A stretch of 64,000 nucleotides of DNA. It comes from Mesocentrotus franciscanus (taxonomy: Eukaryota; Echinodermata; Echinoidea; Camarodonta; Strongylocentrotidae). The notes beneath the pieces are model-generated. The model ran no database searches. It was not told where the DNA came from and saw only the letters and a list, made by a program, of their open reading frames with translations. Shown piece by piece: positions 1 to 9,792 of the stretch. The stretch lies in assembly GCA_037976565.1 (NCBI GenBank), contig CP137672.1, positions 36,551,829-36,615,828 on the forward strand. Reading direction: 5' to 3'. Position 1 is the stretch's first letter. Each line of letters starts with the position of its first letter. A program made the translations under genes and the position numbers.

Positions 1-2700
1 ATAAAAAATATATATTCTTATATATTCCTTTTAACTATAATTAGAATGGTAAAGTTGGTATGTTCTTTAATCGTTATGATAGAACACACTGTGGTGGAAT
101 ACTCAGCAGGCAGGAATGCACAGATATATGAATACACAAATGATACACATACATGTAGAATACTTTAACTCTGCTTACATACAGTGTACTGATAATTATT
201 AAACATACTGTGATTTGCTGGTTCTGTAGACTGCTGGTGACTCAGGAGATATACATATAAACGAAGACAAATCATGACAAGTTAATACATTTATAACTTT
301 TGGTAGCACTTTTCTAACCCTGCATCCTTCAGAAAAAATAGCACATCCTTTTACAATAAAAAAAAATATACACACATATATCTTATTTGCAGCATTATAA
401 ATGTGTATAAAAGAACACTTCTGAAAAACAAATGGTATTAACAGAAATTAACAGCCAAAATCCAATCGGATTATTGAAAGTTCATTATAAAATGCAAAAT
501 TAAAAAAAAAAAATCTTAAAAGAGGAATAAAAAATGACTTAAAAATAATAATTACATTTTATTTAAAAGTTAAAAGTACTTTGATTACTTGATAAAAACA
601 ATACAGATCTAGTTAATTAATCTTAAAACGTAGCAAAGCTTCTCATAGATGACTGATAAATGTCAGATAATATTTCTTCAAATTGATGTCTTAATAAATA
701 GAATACATATTCAGTTAATAGAAATGAGGTTAATACACCAATTAAAGGTAATACAAAGTTTTGGTATGGGGTCATGAATTTGGTTCAAATGAGCATATTG
801 GAAGCAAATGCGATCCTACAATATTCAATGATCATTGTCGCGGTTGAAATTGTAAATAATAAACTTGTTATGTTGTATAGCTCCCTCTCAAGGTCAAGAT
901 ATTAATTTAGCTTTAAAACAATGTTTCTTGACTAAAATCGACCGATTGGCTATTCCCGTTTGGAAATTATATAGGCCTATCAGAACTGCATATTCTGAGA
1001 TTTTCATGGTCGCAGCAAGACACAGCTACCATTGGATGGCCGTATAGGCACTATTTGAAATTTTTTCAAAATTTACCGGGAGTACCGGTAAATTTTGATA
1101 TTCACTTTTTCTCGAAAGCAGAAGTGTTTTAAGGGCTAAATATTCTAGTGCTTATAATACATCCTCAAGGGCATCCAAATATATCAACATTTTAAAGAAT
1201 TGCTATCCGGCCATTTTCAAAATTTCCCAAAACTTTGTATTACCTTTAATAATAATAATTAGATCAATTTATATAGCGCAGCTACTATATAAATATACTC
1301 TACTGCGCTGTGATGAAAACAAAACTAACAGTGCTACTTTACAAACACACAATAAATATACACTACCTAGAATAAAAATAGGCAAGTTAAAAAAAACAGT
1401 GCATAAAAACAAATAAAAATATTTTATATCCATTTTTTTTTCCAAACATTTTTTTGATGAATAATAGGAATATTTACAATGCTATAATCTACATGGAGCA
1501 TACACCAATGAGAAAAGTATGTTACTGGAATTAGTCACACAAATATGTGGCAACATATTTGGCCATAAAGTACTCTTAGTGATATCTTTTTATTTCACAT
1601 GGATTCTACTAGCCCTGGGTGAACCATTGGTAAAAGATGAACAATTCAGAAAGAAAAAAAAGAAAAAAAGTCTATAAATTAAAACATTATTCTGGCATAC
1701 AATATAAATGCTAAAACTACAGAGAAAAAATAACTTCTGGGATAAAAAAGGAAAAAAAAACCCCTCTTCTTCAGGCCTGGTTGGACCTGTACAATAACAA
1801 CAACGATAAACTACTTCCATACATGATGTAATGATAATGATAACAATTGAAGTGGTCACACCCCCACAATATACTTGTTAGGGCTCTGTCAATCAAGCAC
1901 GATCAACAGTGCCCCCACATGACTTCTTCTTAATAAATGTCACATCAATGGAGTAAAATGATTGGCTCCCGAGTCATATTCTTGAGGTCTTTCCTGATAA
2001 AATCACTTGCCAAATTATCCGAAACGGAACAATAAATTGATGTAGGAGACTCGTTAGTATAAATCCTTGATGTCTGACCTAGAACAATGATTTCCAATTT
2101 ATTTCCCACATATGGTAAACAACATGAGAGCCATTTGAGTATGATTTGGGGCTCGTTCAGATATGATGTGGTAAACCGCCCCCCCCCCAAAAAAAAAAAC
2201 GCTGCTTTTTTTTGTGTAAATGAAATGGCAACTGTGAGCAAGATACATCCCGTACTTATTCACTGAGCTCTGTGTTATAAGATAGGAAATTGTGTAGTGT
2301 ATTACACTTTAAGTCATCATAAAAATAACACTGCAGTTTTGTCGCATCATATCTGAATGAGGCCTTATTGTTATCGTTATTGTCTAACCAACCATTTAGC
2401 CTTTCTAGAATACAGCACCACTGATGTGCCAAGTTGGAAGAGCATTTCATGAGGAAGCCTTCTCAAGTTACATTTCTCCTATGATATTCTTCTACAAGGT
2501 AATAACAAAATAAACCATTACATATACCATTACTCCAAATTCCCTTCAAAATTTGGCCTATAGAAGGCTATTCAGCCGTCATAGATAAGAGCTAAGCTCT
2601 GACCAAAGCCTCATTTACACATGCCACGTTAATCCAAATACAATAACTTATATTTTAAAAAATTACCCCAAAAATGTGACAAAAGTATGCTGCCCTTCAT
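1..2700. other. AT-rich 3' flank of SEC14L gene 1
   Basis: No coding exon is supported here. The short open frames have no family resemblance and low-complexity composition. At about 1250-1330 there is a run of AAT repeats followed by a 'tatagcgcagctac' stretch, the kind of sequence found at 3' ends of LINE or SINE copies in reverse orientation. A MITE copy sits at 2147-2365. Confidence 0.6.
2147..2365. mobile_element. Small inverted-repeat element (MITE)
   Basis: The ends are inverted copies of a word close to CCTCATTCAGATATGATG. The left end reads CTCGTTCAGATATGATG and the right end CATCATATCTGAATGAG. The interior holds C- and A-homopolymers. A related, partial copy lies at about 53533-53665 in the last intron of SEC14L gene 2, with the same interior words (acagagctcagtga, tgccatttatttacac). 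This makes it a dispersed family rather than a chance palindrome. It carries no coding capacity. Confidence 0.55.
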
Positions 2701-2739
2701 ATTTCTGTAACTTTTTATTTTTAATGTATTTTTTGTGTC

Positions 2740-3020
2740 TTGTGAAAAGAAGACAGCTACAGTGGTTTGGGCATGATAACTAGATAAAAGAAATAGCTTG
2801 ACATGCAAACACCATCTTGCCAGGAGGAACTAATGGGAGAAGAAAGAGGGGCAGACCAACTAGGACATGGACTGATAACATCAAGCAGTGGACGGGCATG
2901 TCATATGAGCAGCTAACAAGAACAGCTGAACGAACGCAGGAAGTTATGGAGAACCTGTGTCTCAAGGTCCCAATGACCTCCAAGCCAACAACCTCCAAGC
3001 TATGGAACATAGATAGATAG
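2740..3020 (+). mobile_element. Fragment of LINE reverse transcriptase (C-terminal end)
   Basis: Translation gives RRQLQWFGHD near 2749 and then, in a shifted frame, RRKRGRPTRTWTDNIKQWTG and a trailing TRTAERTQEVMENL. The 'RRxLrWFGH ... GRPrkTWxDnIkxWtG ... aaxdR' pattern is typical of the extreme C-terminus of animal LINE polymerases. The fragment is frameshifted and truncated at its 5' end. It ends in a GATA-type short repeat (atagatagatag), which looks like a LINE 3' tail. It is dead and lies just downstream of SEC14L gene 1, in inverse orientation to it. Confidence 0.75.
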
Positions 3021-3113
3021 ATTTCATGAATGTATTAACTTACTGGCCTTGTTGTATGCACCTACTTTCTTCTCCTCACTGCACTGGCGATTCATTTACA
3101 CGTAAAATGGTCT

Positions 3114-3119
3114 TTTATT
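3114..3119 (-). promoter_or_regulatory. Candidate polyadenylation signal of SEC14L gene 1
   Basis: On the minus strand this is AATAAA, about 180 bases past the stop codon of gene 1. A second AATAAA lies at 3132-3137. Either could direct 3' end formation. There is no transcript evidence here. Confidence 0.45.
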
Positions 3120-3295
3120 CTTGCCACAATTTTTATTTTGCATCGGTTTATCCCATCATGTATAAATGGGACTTCAGCCCAGGCATACTTGAAACAAAAA
3201 CATACAAGAAAGACCTTAACTGAAAGCTTCTTGCCCTGGCAGTGGAAAAGGTTTTCCTTGGCTTCGTCTCTGCCTTTGAAACCCTTTTAAGAGCG

Positions 3296-3453
3296 CTAGC
3301 CTTCTTCAGCGGGTAAGAAGTCTGAATCCATCTCTTGGGGGGCCTGATTTTTGACCTCTTCCTCTACCTTCTCATCGGATTCCAGAAGCTCAATCCAGTA
3401 AAAGAGCTTCTTACTCCTTGTCCAGCTGTAGCTGTTATCAAACTTGACTACAT
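3296..3453 (-). CDS. SEC14L2-like: SEC14L gene 1 exon 12 (end of GOLD domain, stop)
   Basis: Acceptor CCAG precedes 3453. In the conserved frame it encodes VVKFDNSYSWTRSKK, the final GOLD beta strands, then an acidic tail and TAG at 3296-3298. It matches exon 12 of gene 2 (AKFDNSFSWTRSKK). It is reached in the correct frame only if the exon 11 shift is corrected. Confidence 0.85.
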
Positions 3454-3479
3454 CTGGTTGGAAGAATAAGAAAGAAAAA

Positions 3480-3630
3480 GAAAACAAATATATATTAATA
3501 TAAACAACAACAACAGCAGCAGCCACAACAGGAGCAGCAACAACAACCACAAAAATAACCACAACAACCATAACAACATCAACAGTAAAAACAACCACCA
3601 CCACCACCGCAACCACAACAACAACTAGAA
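3480..3630. repeat. CAA/CCA-rich microsatellite in intron 11 of gene 1
   Basis: Impure runs of CAA, CCA and CAG lie right next to the exon 12 acceptor. In the transcript they read as a U/G-rich tract. The following pearl-like element begins inside this repeat. Confidence 0.8.
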
Positions 3631-4577
3631 AAGTCAACGCAAAGCGTAGCATCCCCTCGCAGGGTACAAATGGCCTATATACGTCAGAACAAGTTACCTC
3701 CATTAGACTATACTATTATATTACTAGGCAAGGAAGTTAACCACATTTTCACATATATAATTAGGTGTTTTTGCATATTTAATGAGCTATGGCCTTTCAC
3801 CTTTGACCTACATACTCCGAAATCGAACTTAGGCTGTGCTTTGATACTATGTACCTTCATATCAAATTTCATTAACATCTGTCAAACATTACTAAAGTTA
3901 TCGATCGGAAACCAGATTCGCATATTTAATGAGCTATGACCTTTGACCTACATACTCGGAAATTGATCTTAGGCTGTGTTTTGATACCATGTACCTTCAT
4001 ATCAAATTTCATTAAAATCTGTCAAACATTACTGAAGTTATCGATCGGAAACCAGATTCGCATATTTAATTAGCTATGACCTTTGACCTACATACTCGGA
4101 AATTGAACTTAGGCTGTGTTTTGATACCATGTACCTTCATATCAAATTTGATTAAAATCCGTCAAACATTACTGAAGTTATCGATCAGAAACCAGATTCG
4201 CATATTTAATGAGCTATGACCTTTGACCTACATACTCCGAAATCGAACTTAGCCTGTATTTTGATACCATGAACCTTCATATCAAACTTCATTAAAATCC
4301 GTCAAACATTACTGAAGTTATCGATCGGAAACCAGATGTGTATTTTTCGCATATTTAATGAGCTATGACCTTTGACCTACATACTCCGAAATCGAACTTA
4401 GCCTGTATTTTGATACCATGTACCTTCATATCAAACTTCATTAAAATCCGTCAAACATTACTGACGCACGCACGGAAGGAAGGAAGGAAGGAAGGAAGGA
4501 AGGAAGGAAGGAAGGAAGGAAGGACGGACGGACAGCAGCGTTTCTATATCCCCTCCGACTTCGTCGGCGAGGGGATA
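3631..4577. mobile_element. Pearl/Helentron-like element with tandemly repeated core
   Basis: The left end is GTCAACGCAAAGCGTAGCATCCCCTCGC, containing a small hairpin ACGCAAAGCGT. The core is about five copies of a 140-bp unit starting with CATATTTAATGAGCTATGACC (near 3773, 3919, 4059, 4199 and 4349). A GGAA/GGAC tetranucleotide run follows at about 4470-4530. The right end is a hairpin, CCCCTCCGAC-TTC-GTCGGCGAGGGG. A second copy with one core unit lies at 25590-25882. Both sit in AAC/AAT microsatellites. The layout (short ends, minisatellite core, ACGG-type microsatellite, terminal hairpin) is that of the pearl/CvA elements of bivalves and non-autonomous Helentrons. There is no coding capacity. 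Confidence 0.75.
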
Positions 4578-5141
4578 ACAACAATACCAGGAACATCAAC
4601 AACGACATCACCATCATGGTCTTTTTTTTAACCCGGGTAGCCTCATCACTACTAATTCAGTTGTTCCTGGGAACCCTGCAATTATACTATCCGGTTTAGC
4701 CAAGCTACCATCAAATGGTGCTCAAGCACGCAATTAATTCCTTCCTACCATGTACCCATTTACTTCACCTGGGTGGAGAGTGGCAAATAAAGATTATTAT
4801 CTTGCCAAAGGAGAAATAACAAATGAAAGATGGAGTAAATGTTAATCGATTAGGGAAGGGAGCTTCGCTGAAATGAGATATGTTTGAATACCTTACATTC
4901 ATCATCAAGATGCCCCCTTCCTCCTCTCCCCCTGAACAACTCCACCAAACACAACTAACCCCAAATGAAGACTACACCATATAGCAATTACCCTCTTGTT
5001 AATAATCCTAATGCTAGCCACTACTAGGCCGGGAGAAAATTTCCAGTGGCAGTTTCTTTATTCTGTGCCCCCCACCCCCAATCAATTTCTGGATACACCA
5101 CTGATGTAATTCTACCAAGAATGACTAAAATAAATTCTTAC
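4578..5141. other. Remainder of intron 11 of gene 1
   Basis: AT-rich sequence with poly-C stretches (about 4905-4940 and 5070-5085). I see no exon, tRNA or structured element in it. Confidence 0.5.
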
Positions 5142-5291
5142 ATGTTCCAGGATCTTTGAGTTCGATTGTGCCTGTTTCTGGAACTCGATGACAGTTCAAG
5201 TGTTGAGACTCGCGACACGGTCTTGGTACCATCCTCGGCAATGAATTTGATCCCAAAAGCAATGTCGTTGTCCTGGGTCCGGAACTCATAA
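5142..5291 (-). CDS. SEC14L2-like: SEC14L gene 1 exon 11 (GOLD domain, contains frameshift)
   Basis: The first part reads YEFRTQDNDIAFGIKF in the frame delivered by exon 10. The second part reads QHLNCHRVPETGTIELKDPG in another frame. Gene 2 has YEFRTQEHDVGFGVKR and CHLVPETGQLILEDPG in a single frame. The exon is 150 nt against 152 nt in gene 2, so a 2-nt loss near 5208/5209 explains both the length and the frame change. Uncorrected, translation runs into a stop a few codons into exon 12. The donor is ACAT/GTAAGA and the acceptor TTTTCAG. Confidence 0.88.
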
Positions 5292-5950
5292 CTGAAAATT
5301 ATGAAAAGTTATCAGTCAAAATAACATCAATTCTAATCTAATATCACCTTCTTTTTTTTAAACACAACTGGTGAAAATCATTTTAATAAACCAAAACAAA
5401 TCGATCTTGAGCAGCCAAGTCTTTCTTCAAAAATAAGGGTGAAAATTTCAGACAAAAAAAATATGTTTTGCTTCACGAGTTGTTAAATGTATAGGAAGTT
5501 GCTTTAAACATTACTAGCAAATTCACAGTAAAAACATAATCATAATTGAATCCATTTACCAAAGTTATAGTACACTCTTACTTGGAAAGTTATCATCAAT
5601 GTCTCATATCATGATGGCAGACTGGTTAAACCTGGTGAAACTTGGTCTACTGATTTATGGAGCGCTAAGAATCAACCCCCGGATTCAATAAATTATAGTA
5701 ACTCTGTAACAACATGAATATGATAAAATGAATTCAGTCATGAAATAAACATGGAAACTGATTCACAATGACAAGAGTTTTCTTTTCTCATTTAGTTAAA
5801 GAAGTAGAGCAATTTTTACAGGACTAAGAGATTTACACTTGGTGCTCTATAAATCAGTAGACTAACTCTAACCACTTAGTCCTAGTATTAACCTGGACTA
5901 AAGCTGGTCCACTTTCATGAATACAGGCCAGTGTTGTGAACAATGCTTAC
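5292..5950. other. Intron 10 of gene 1
   Basis: AT-rich unique-looking sequence with no repeat family that I can match elsewhere in the window. Confidence 0.5.
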
Positions 5951-6099
5951 TTGATGACACTATCATGCTTTGTGACATTGTAGGTGAGTTCTAAAGACCC
6001 ACGACTAGAGATCTCCTTCTTGACCATCTGGGATGGATCTATGGACAAGGTTCGTCCAGTCAGATAGTGCTCCTTAGGGACCTTGCCTCCGCGTCTCAC
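5951..6099 (-). CDS. SEC14L2-like: SEC14L gene 1 exon 10 (CRAL-TRIO to GOLD linker)
   Basis: Encodes GGKVPKEHYLTGRTLSIDPS and later RGSLELTYNVTKHDSV. It has the same 149-nt length and phases as gene 2 exon 10 (GKVPKEWYMTGRDLSVDSS). Acceptor ACAATATAG, donor GTAAGC. Confidence 0.9.
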
Positions 6100-6344
6100 C
6101 TATATTGTGGGTTCAGATTTAAACATGAGGTCAAAATGCAATCACAACACTGATTGATTTAAGGAACCACTTACATATTACTACTCGGCTCAATTAAAAT
6201 CTAATTGCTGATTGTCCAAACATAAATGTGTTTTTCAGATTATATTTTCTTATGTTCTCAAAGAGTAGTTTTCCTACATAACATTTCATTCATACAATTC
6301 TCTATTGTTTACCTGCAAAAGGAATACAGTATCTTCTACTTCTA

Positions 6345-6412
6345 TGCATGTATTGCTAATTGCTAATGCTACTAACAAGCATTTATGTTTTCTTAGCAGT
6401 CAGGTAAAATAA
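6345..6412 (+). repeat. 3' tail of the Thr/Lys-tRNA-type SINE family
   Basis: The stretch 'aacaagcatttatgttttcttagcagtcaggtaaaataaccaccac' nearly matches the 3' end of the full SINE at 20430-20643 on the other strand. The tRNA head is missing, so this is a 5'-truncated copy. Confidence 0.6.
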
Positions 6413-6552
6413 CCACCACTAAACCCCAACTAATTTAGATGGATTATTTTGTTGGGAGAGTGTAGCATTAAAGAGAAATATAAAAAGGTTTGAAGTTGAA
6501 GAAGAAAACTGATCTACTCAATCCTTACCAATTCTTGTATAAAACAGAAAAC

Positions 6553-7160
6553 AGAGAAGGAGAAGAAAAGGGAGAAGAAGCAGGAGAAGGAAAGGGAGAG
6601 GAAGAAGAAGAAGAAGAAGAAGAAGAAGAAGAAGAAGAAGAAGAAGAAGAAGAAGAAGAAGAAGAAGAAGAAGAAGAAGAAGAAGAAGAAGAAGAAGAAG
6701 AAGAAGAAGAAGAAGAAGAAGAAGAAGAAGAAGAAGAAGAAGAAGAAGAAGAAGAAGAGGGAGAGGGAGAGGGAGAAGAAGAAGAAAAAAGGCAAAGGAG
6801 GAGGAGGAGAAGAAGAAGAAGTAGAAGAGGAAAAAGGAGAAGAATAAAAGGAAGAAGAAGGAGAAGAAGAAGAAGAAGAAGAAGAATAAGAAGAAGGAGA
6901 AGAAGAAGGAGAAGAAGGAGACAAAGAAGAACAAGAGGAAGAAGAAGAGGAAGAGGAAGAAGAAGGAGAAGAAGAAGAAGAAGAAGAAGAAGGAGAAGAA
7001 GGAGAAGAAGAAGGAGACCAAGAAGAACAAGAGGAAGAAGAAGAGGAAGAGGAAGAGGGAGAGGGAGAGGGAGAGGGAGAGGGAGAAAAAGAAGAAGAAG
7101 AAGGAGAAGAAGAAGAAGAAGAAGAAGAAGAAGAAGAAGAAGAAGAAGAAGAAGAAGAAG
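6553..7160. repeat. Long GAA / polypurine tract in intron 9 of gene 1
   Basis: About 600 bases are almost only A and G on the plus strand. An uninterrupted (GAA)n run of roughly 52 units covers 6601-6758, flanked by GAAGGA and GAGGGA variants. It ends 7 bases from the exon 9 donor at 7167, so the transcript carries a CUU-rich tract immediately after the 5' splice site. Open frames over it encode only poly-Glu, Arg, Ser, Phe or Leu and are not genes. Long GAA/TTC tracts are known to form triplex DNA. Confidence 0.95.
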
Positions 7161-7167
7161 AACTCAC

Positions 7168-7271
7168 AAGAGAGGGGCATTGGCCATCACCATCCTCCTC
7201 CATGGTACCTCCCCAATACACAGGGAGTACCTCAGCATCTATATACTTCAGAAGCACTTCTTTAAAGTTAT
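7168..7271 (-). CDS. SEC14L2-like: SEC14L gene 1 exon 9 (end of CRAL-TRIO domain)
   Basis: Encodes DNFKEVLLKYIDAEVLPVYW followed by GGTMEEDGDGQCPSL. The 'LPxYWGG' motif marks the end of the CRAL-TRIO lipid domain in SEC14L proteins (VPVEYGG in human SEC14L2). It is 104 nt, identical in length to gene 2 exon 9. Donor GTGAGTT, acceptor TCAACAG. Confidence 0.92.
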
Positions 7272-8062
7272 CTGTTGAAGAGAAGAAAAATTGGAATGAC
7301 AATTTGGCTCAACCCCATTCTATGCAGTAGGCAGCGAGTCCAGCCCAAGATTAAGACATGTTGAATAATATGTATAGACTAAGAATAGCATCATGTTCAT
7401 CTTTGAATCAGAAACTTGTATTTGTATTGTAAAGCTTATTCAAAAGGAAGATATTATATAGCAAAATTAAACAACAACAAAAACAACAGCAGCAACAACA
7501 ACAACAACCAAGCATTCAAAAGTTAATTTGCCCCATTTTTCAAATAATTGGTGACACAGAAGGGGTTAAAGCAAATCTAAAATTGGTAGCACGTTGCTCG
7601 AAAGGAAGGTACAAAAATTCCATGTATATAGTCAAGAAAGTCAAGAAAGTCAGACAAACAATGAGAAAGTTATGATTTTTTTTAAATTTGAATCACTGTA
7701 CATATGGGGACTTCCAATTGGCACATTTGTTAATGTCATTGTGATGTAATGGAGTACAACTCTCCCAGTTGCCCATTCCTGCAGAAGGCTTAAATATTTC
7801 TCTTAAGAAGTCTTCTTCTGAGCAGAACCAATACAGTCTGCTATCAACATGGACTTGACATTTCTTAAAGATCTAATTAAAGTACTTGCCCACAAAATGA
7901 TAATCATACTCTATTCATTTTTCAATCCCCCTTTCCTCTCAATCTGGATAATATATAACCAGAATTCATACATCAAGAATGAAATGATTTATTCTTTCCA
8001 ATCAACATCCCCTCTCATCTGATGCCACATGTATCCTTCATTGCCATGGCAATCAATCTTAC
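7272..8062. other. Intron 8 of gene 1
   Basis: Holds a CAA-rich run (about 7471-7510). The segment near 7650-7680 (agaaagttatgatttt) resembles ends of the TIR element family found at 43412-44172. There are no exons. Confidence 0.45.
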
Positions 8063-8207
8063 CTTTGCAGAAGACTGTCCTGTTGCGTGTGTGTTCTCCT
8101 AAGAAAGGACTGATGAGGGAGTAGAGGAGAGGAAAGAGACGAGGACTCCGTAGGATGTAGATACGATACAGCAACTCTGGAAAGTGGGCCTCGCACATGT
8201 TCACAAT
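8063..8207 (-). CDS. SEC14L2-like: SEC14L gene 1 exon 8 (CRAL-TRIO core)
   Basis: Encodes IVNMCEAHFPELLYRIYILR, then SPRLFPLLYSLISPFLGEHT. It aligns with gene 2 exon 8 (CEQQYPELLHKIVIVRTPRI ... SIVKPFLNERTRKK), with the same 145-nt length. The strongly conserved KPFL and TRKKI of the family have become SPFL and TRNRT here, which suggests relaxed constraint or altered function. Confidence 0.92.
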
Positions 8208-8801
8208 CTGAAAAAAAAACATTTTTCATAAAATGAGCACTGACCACTGGTAGACAATCAATAGAGGTGACAGAAAAGTAAGTACATGTGTACATGTACA
8301 CCCAAACTTTTACAACACAGAAGTGAAAGCATCATACATACTTAACTTTTAAATAAAATTTGAGCAGAAAAAAAACGGGGGCCCTGTATTATAAAGAATT
8401 GTGATTGATCCAAATCAAAGGCAAGTCCGCTAATTAATCGCAAGTTTGTAATTTTGTCAGTGGATTGTGGCGTAGTGACAGATAACTCTCCTGTTTGTTG
8501 TGTACAAAAATATGACTAATTTTTGTTTTTCTCCCAAGTGCCTTCACTCTTGGGACACTACTTCAAGAATGATATGGAGAGTATATTATATCAGATCCTT
8601 TTAAAAAGAAAGGACCATCCCGAGTCATACATTTTTGAAAGATTAAAATTTTAGTCGTTTTGTGAGTTGGAACAAATAGGATAGTTGTCCGCCACAACAT
8701 CAGGGACATTACCGATTCAGCCAATTTACAGAGCCCATACCTAAAGTGATTGCAACTTTCAAAATTCATTAACTTCATAAAATTTATAACCTATGGCTAT
8801 A
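8208..8801. other. Intron 7 of gene 1, 3' part
   Basis: AT-rich and without recognisable genes. It is followed by an old SINE copy at 8802-8932. Confidence 0.45.
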
Positions 8802-8932
8802 GATCTTATCCAAGAACTTTGGTAATGAGAATAAACGAGTTAATAAAGGGCACTAGCATTTAGAATTGGTTTTGAACCCAGGACCACCCAGTTAAAAGAC
8901 TATGGCTCTATGACTGAACCATTAAGCTTCCT
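8802..8932 (-). repeat. Old tRNA-derived SINE copy
   Basis: On the minus strand a degenerate tRNA head (GGTTCAGTCATAGAGCC ... GGTCCTGGGTTCAAAACC) is followed by 'gctagtgccctttattaact' and 'attaccaaagttcttgg'. These match the body of the SINE at 20430-20643 (gcgctagtgccctttggtaagg ... attaccaggtctcttgg). Confidence 0.65.
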
Positions 8933-8978
8933 TTACCAAATGTATAAGCTTACATTTGCACTATACAACAATACTTAC

Positions 8979-9074
8979 AGTAATCTGGAGCTGGGTAGAG
9001 GGCCTGGAGAGATGCTGTCTTCCAAGGTGCTCAAAGTCCATGATGAAATGGATGCCTTCAACCTTTGTGTTCAA
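8979..9074 (-). CDS. SEC14L2-like: SEC14L gene 1 exon 7 (CRAL-TRIO core)
   Basis: Encodes LNTKVEGIHFIMDFEHLGRQ then HLSRPSTQLQIT, 32 codons. This is equivalent to gene 2 LKRQIDGVYYIVDVENLGHH and human SEC14L2 'IYDCEGLGLKHLWKP'. The WKP of gene 2 is SRP here. Donor GTAAGT, acceptor TTGCAG. Confidence 0.92.
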
Positions 9075-9697
9075 CTGCAAGAGAGTACCAGTAGATAACT
9101 TGCATAAAGTGTAATTCTGTACTGTAAATATTATTTTTTATACCAGATACATGAGCAGAAAAGAAGATTTTTTTTCTTCCCCCTGTGCAACCTGTGCTTA
9201 TTGCTTCTGGTCACAGTATGTCTTTTAGCAACAGAAATTTACAAAAAATGAGAACAATTTATAAACTGACAACAAAATACAAAAATTGAAAATTACTGTT
9301 ACACCATTACAAACTGACATCAGGTTAACTTGATGACACATTTATGTCCATGTATTTTCTTTCCAGATAGCTTTTTTAATGTTTAATTTCTTTTACTGTG
9401 CACTTAATTACTTTGCAATAGGTATTGTAACACCCAAAATAAATGCTGAATCACCCGACACTCTATCAAACAATAATCTCTGGCAAAGAAACAGCCAAAG
9501 AGAGCACCAAATTAATCAAATGAACAAGCTAGAAATATATGTAGCTGAACAGTAATATTCAAAATAAAAGACGTTGACAAGAAGAAGTCCAGAAGTGCTG
9601 TGATTAAATGACCTGCAAAGTACACCTCATTTTCCATGGTTTTGCAAAATGTATTCAAATAGATTCAAATGATACAGAAAAGGGTTTTAGACGATAC
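9075..9697. other. Intron 6 of gene 1
   Basis: AT-rich and unremarkable. No repeat or RNA gene was identified. Confidence 0.45.
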
Positions 9698-9792
9698 CTT
9701 TTTTGATTGTTCGATCATGAGCTCGTTAAGACCTGAGAACCGTTTGATGTAAAACTTCATCATGTCTGTTTGTGTGACTGCGTGTAGAAGAC
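9698..9792 (-). CDS. SEC14L2-like: SEC14L gene 1 exon 6 (CRAL-TRIO)
   Basis: Encodes LLHAVTQTDMMKFYIKRFSG then LNELMIEQSKK. It is 95 nt, as in gene 2 (LLHSVTISDATKLYIKTLES). The donor is AAG/GTATCG, and the exon is followed by a weak non-consensus +4/+5. Confidence 0.9.

Noticed and set aside
3631..4470. CRISPR-like array of regular repeats
   Set aside because: Units are 140 bp without short constant repeats separated by unique spacers, and the setting is an animal intron.
3670..4631. Open frames in the 3.7-4.6 kb region
   Set aside because: They run through the tandem core and microsatellite of a pearl-like element. Repeated peptides simply mirror the 140-bp DNA unit.
6490..7302. Three overlapping 220-262 codon open frames on both strands
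   Set aside because: They are translations of the GAA/purine repeat (poly-Glu, Arg, Ser, Phe, Leu). Only 7168-7271 on the minus strand is a real exon.
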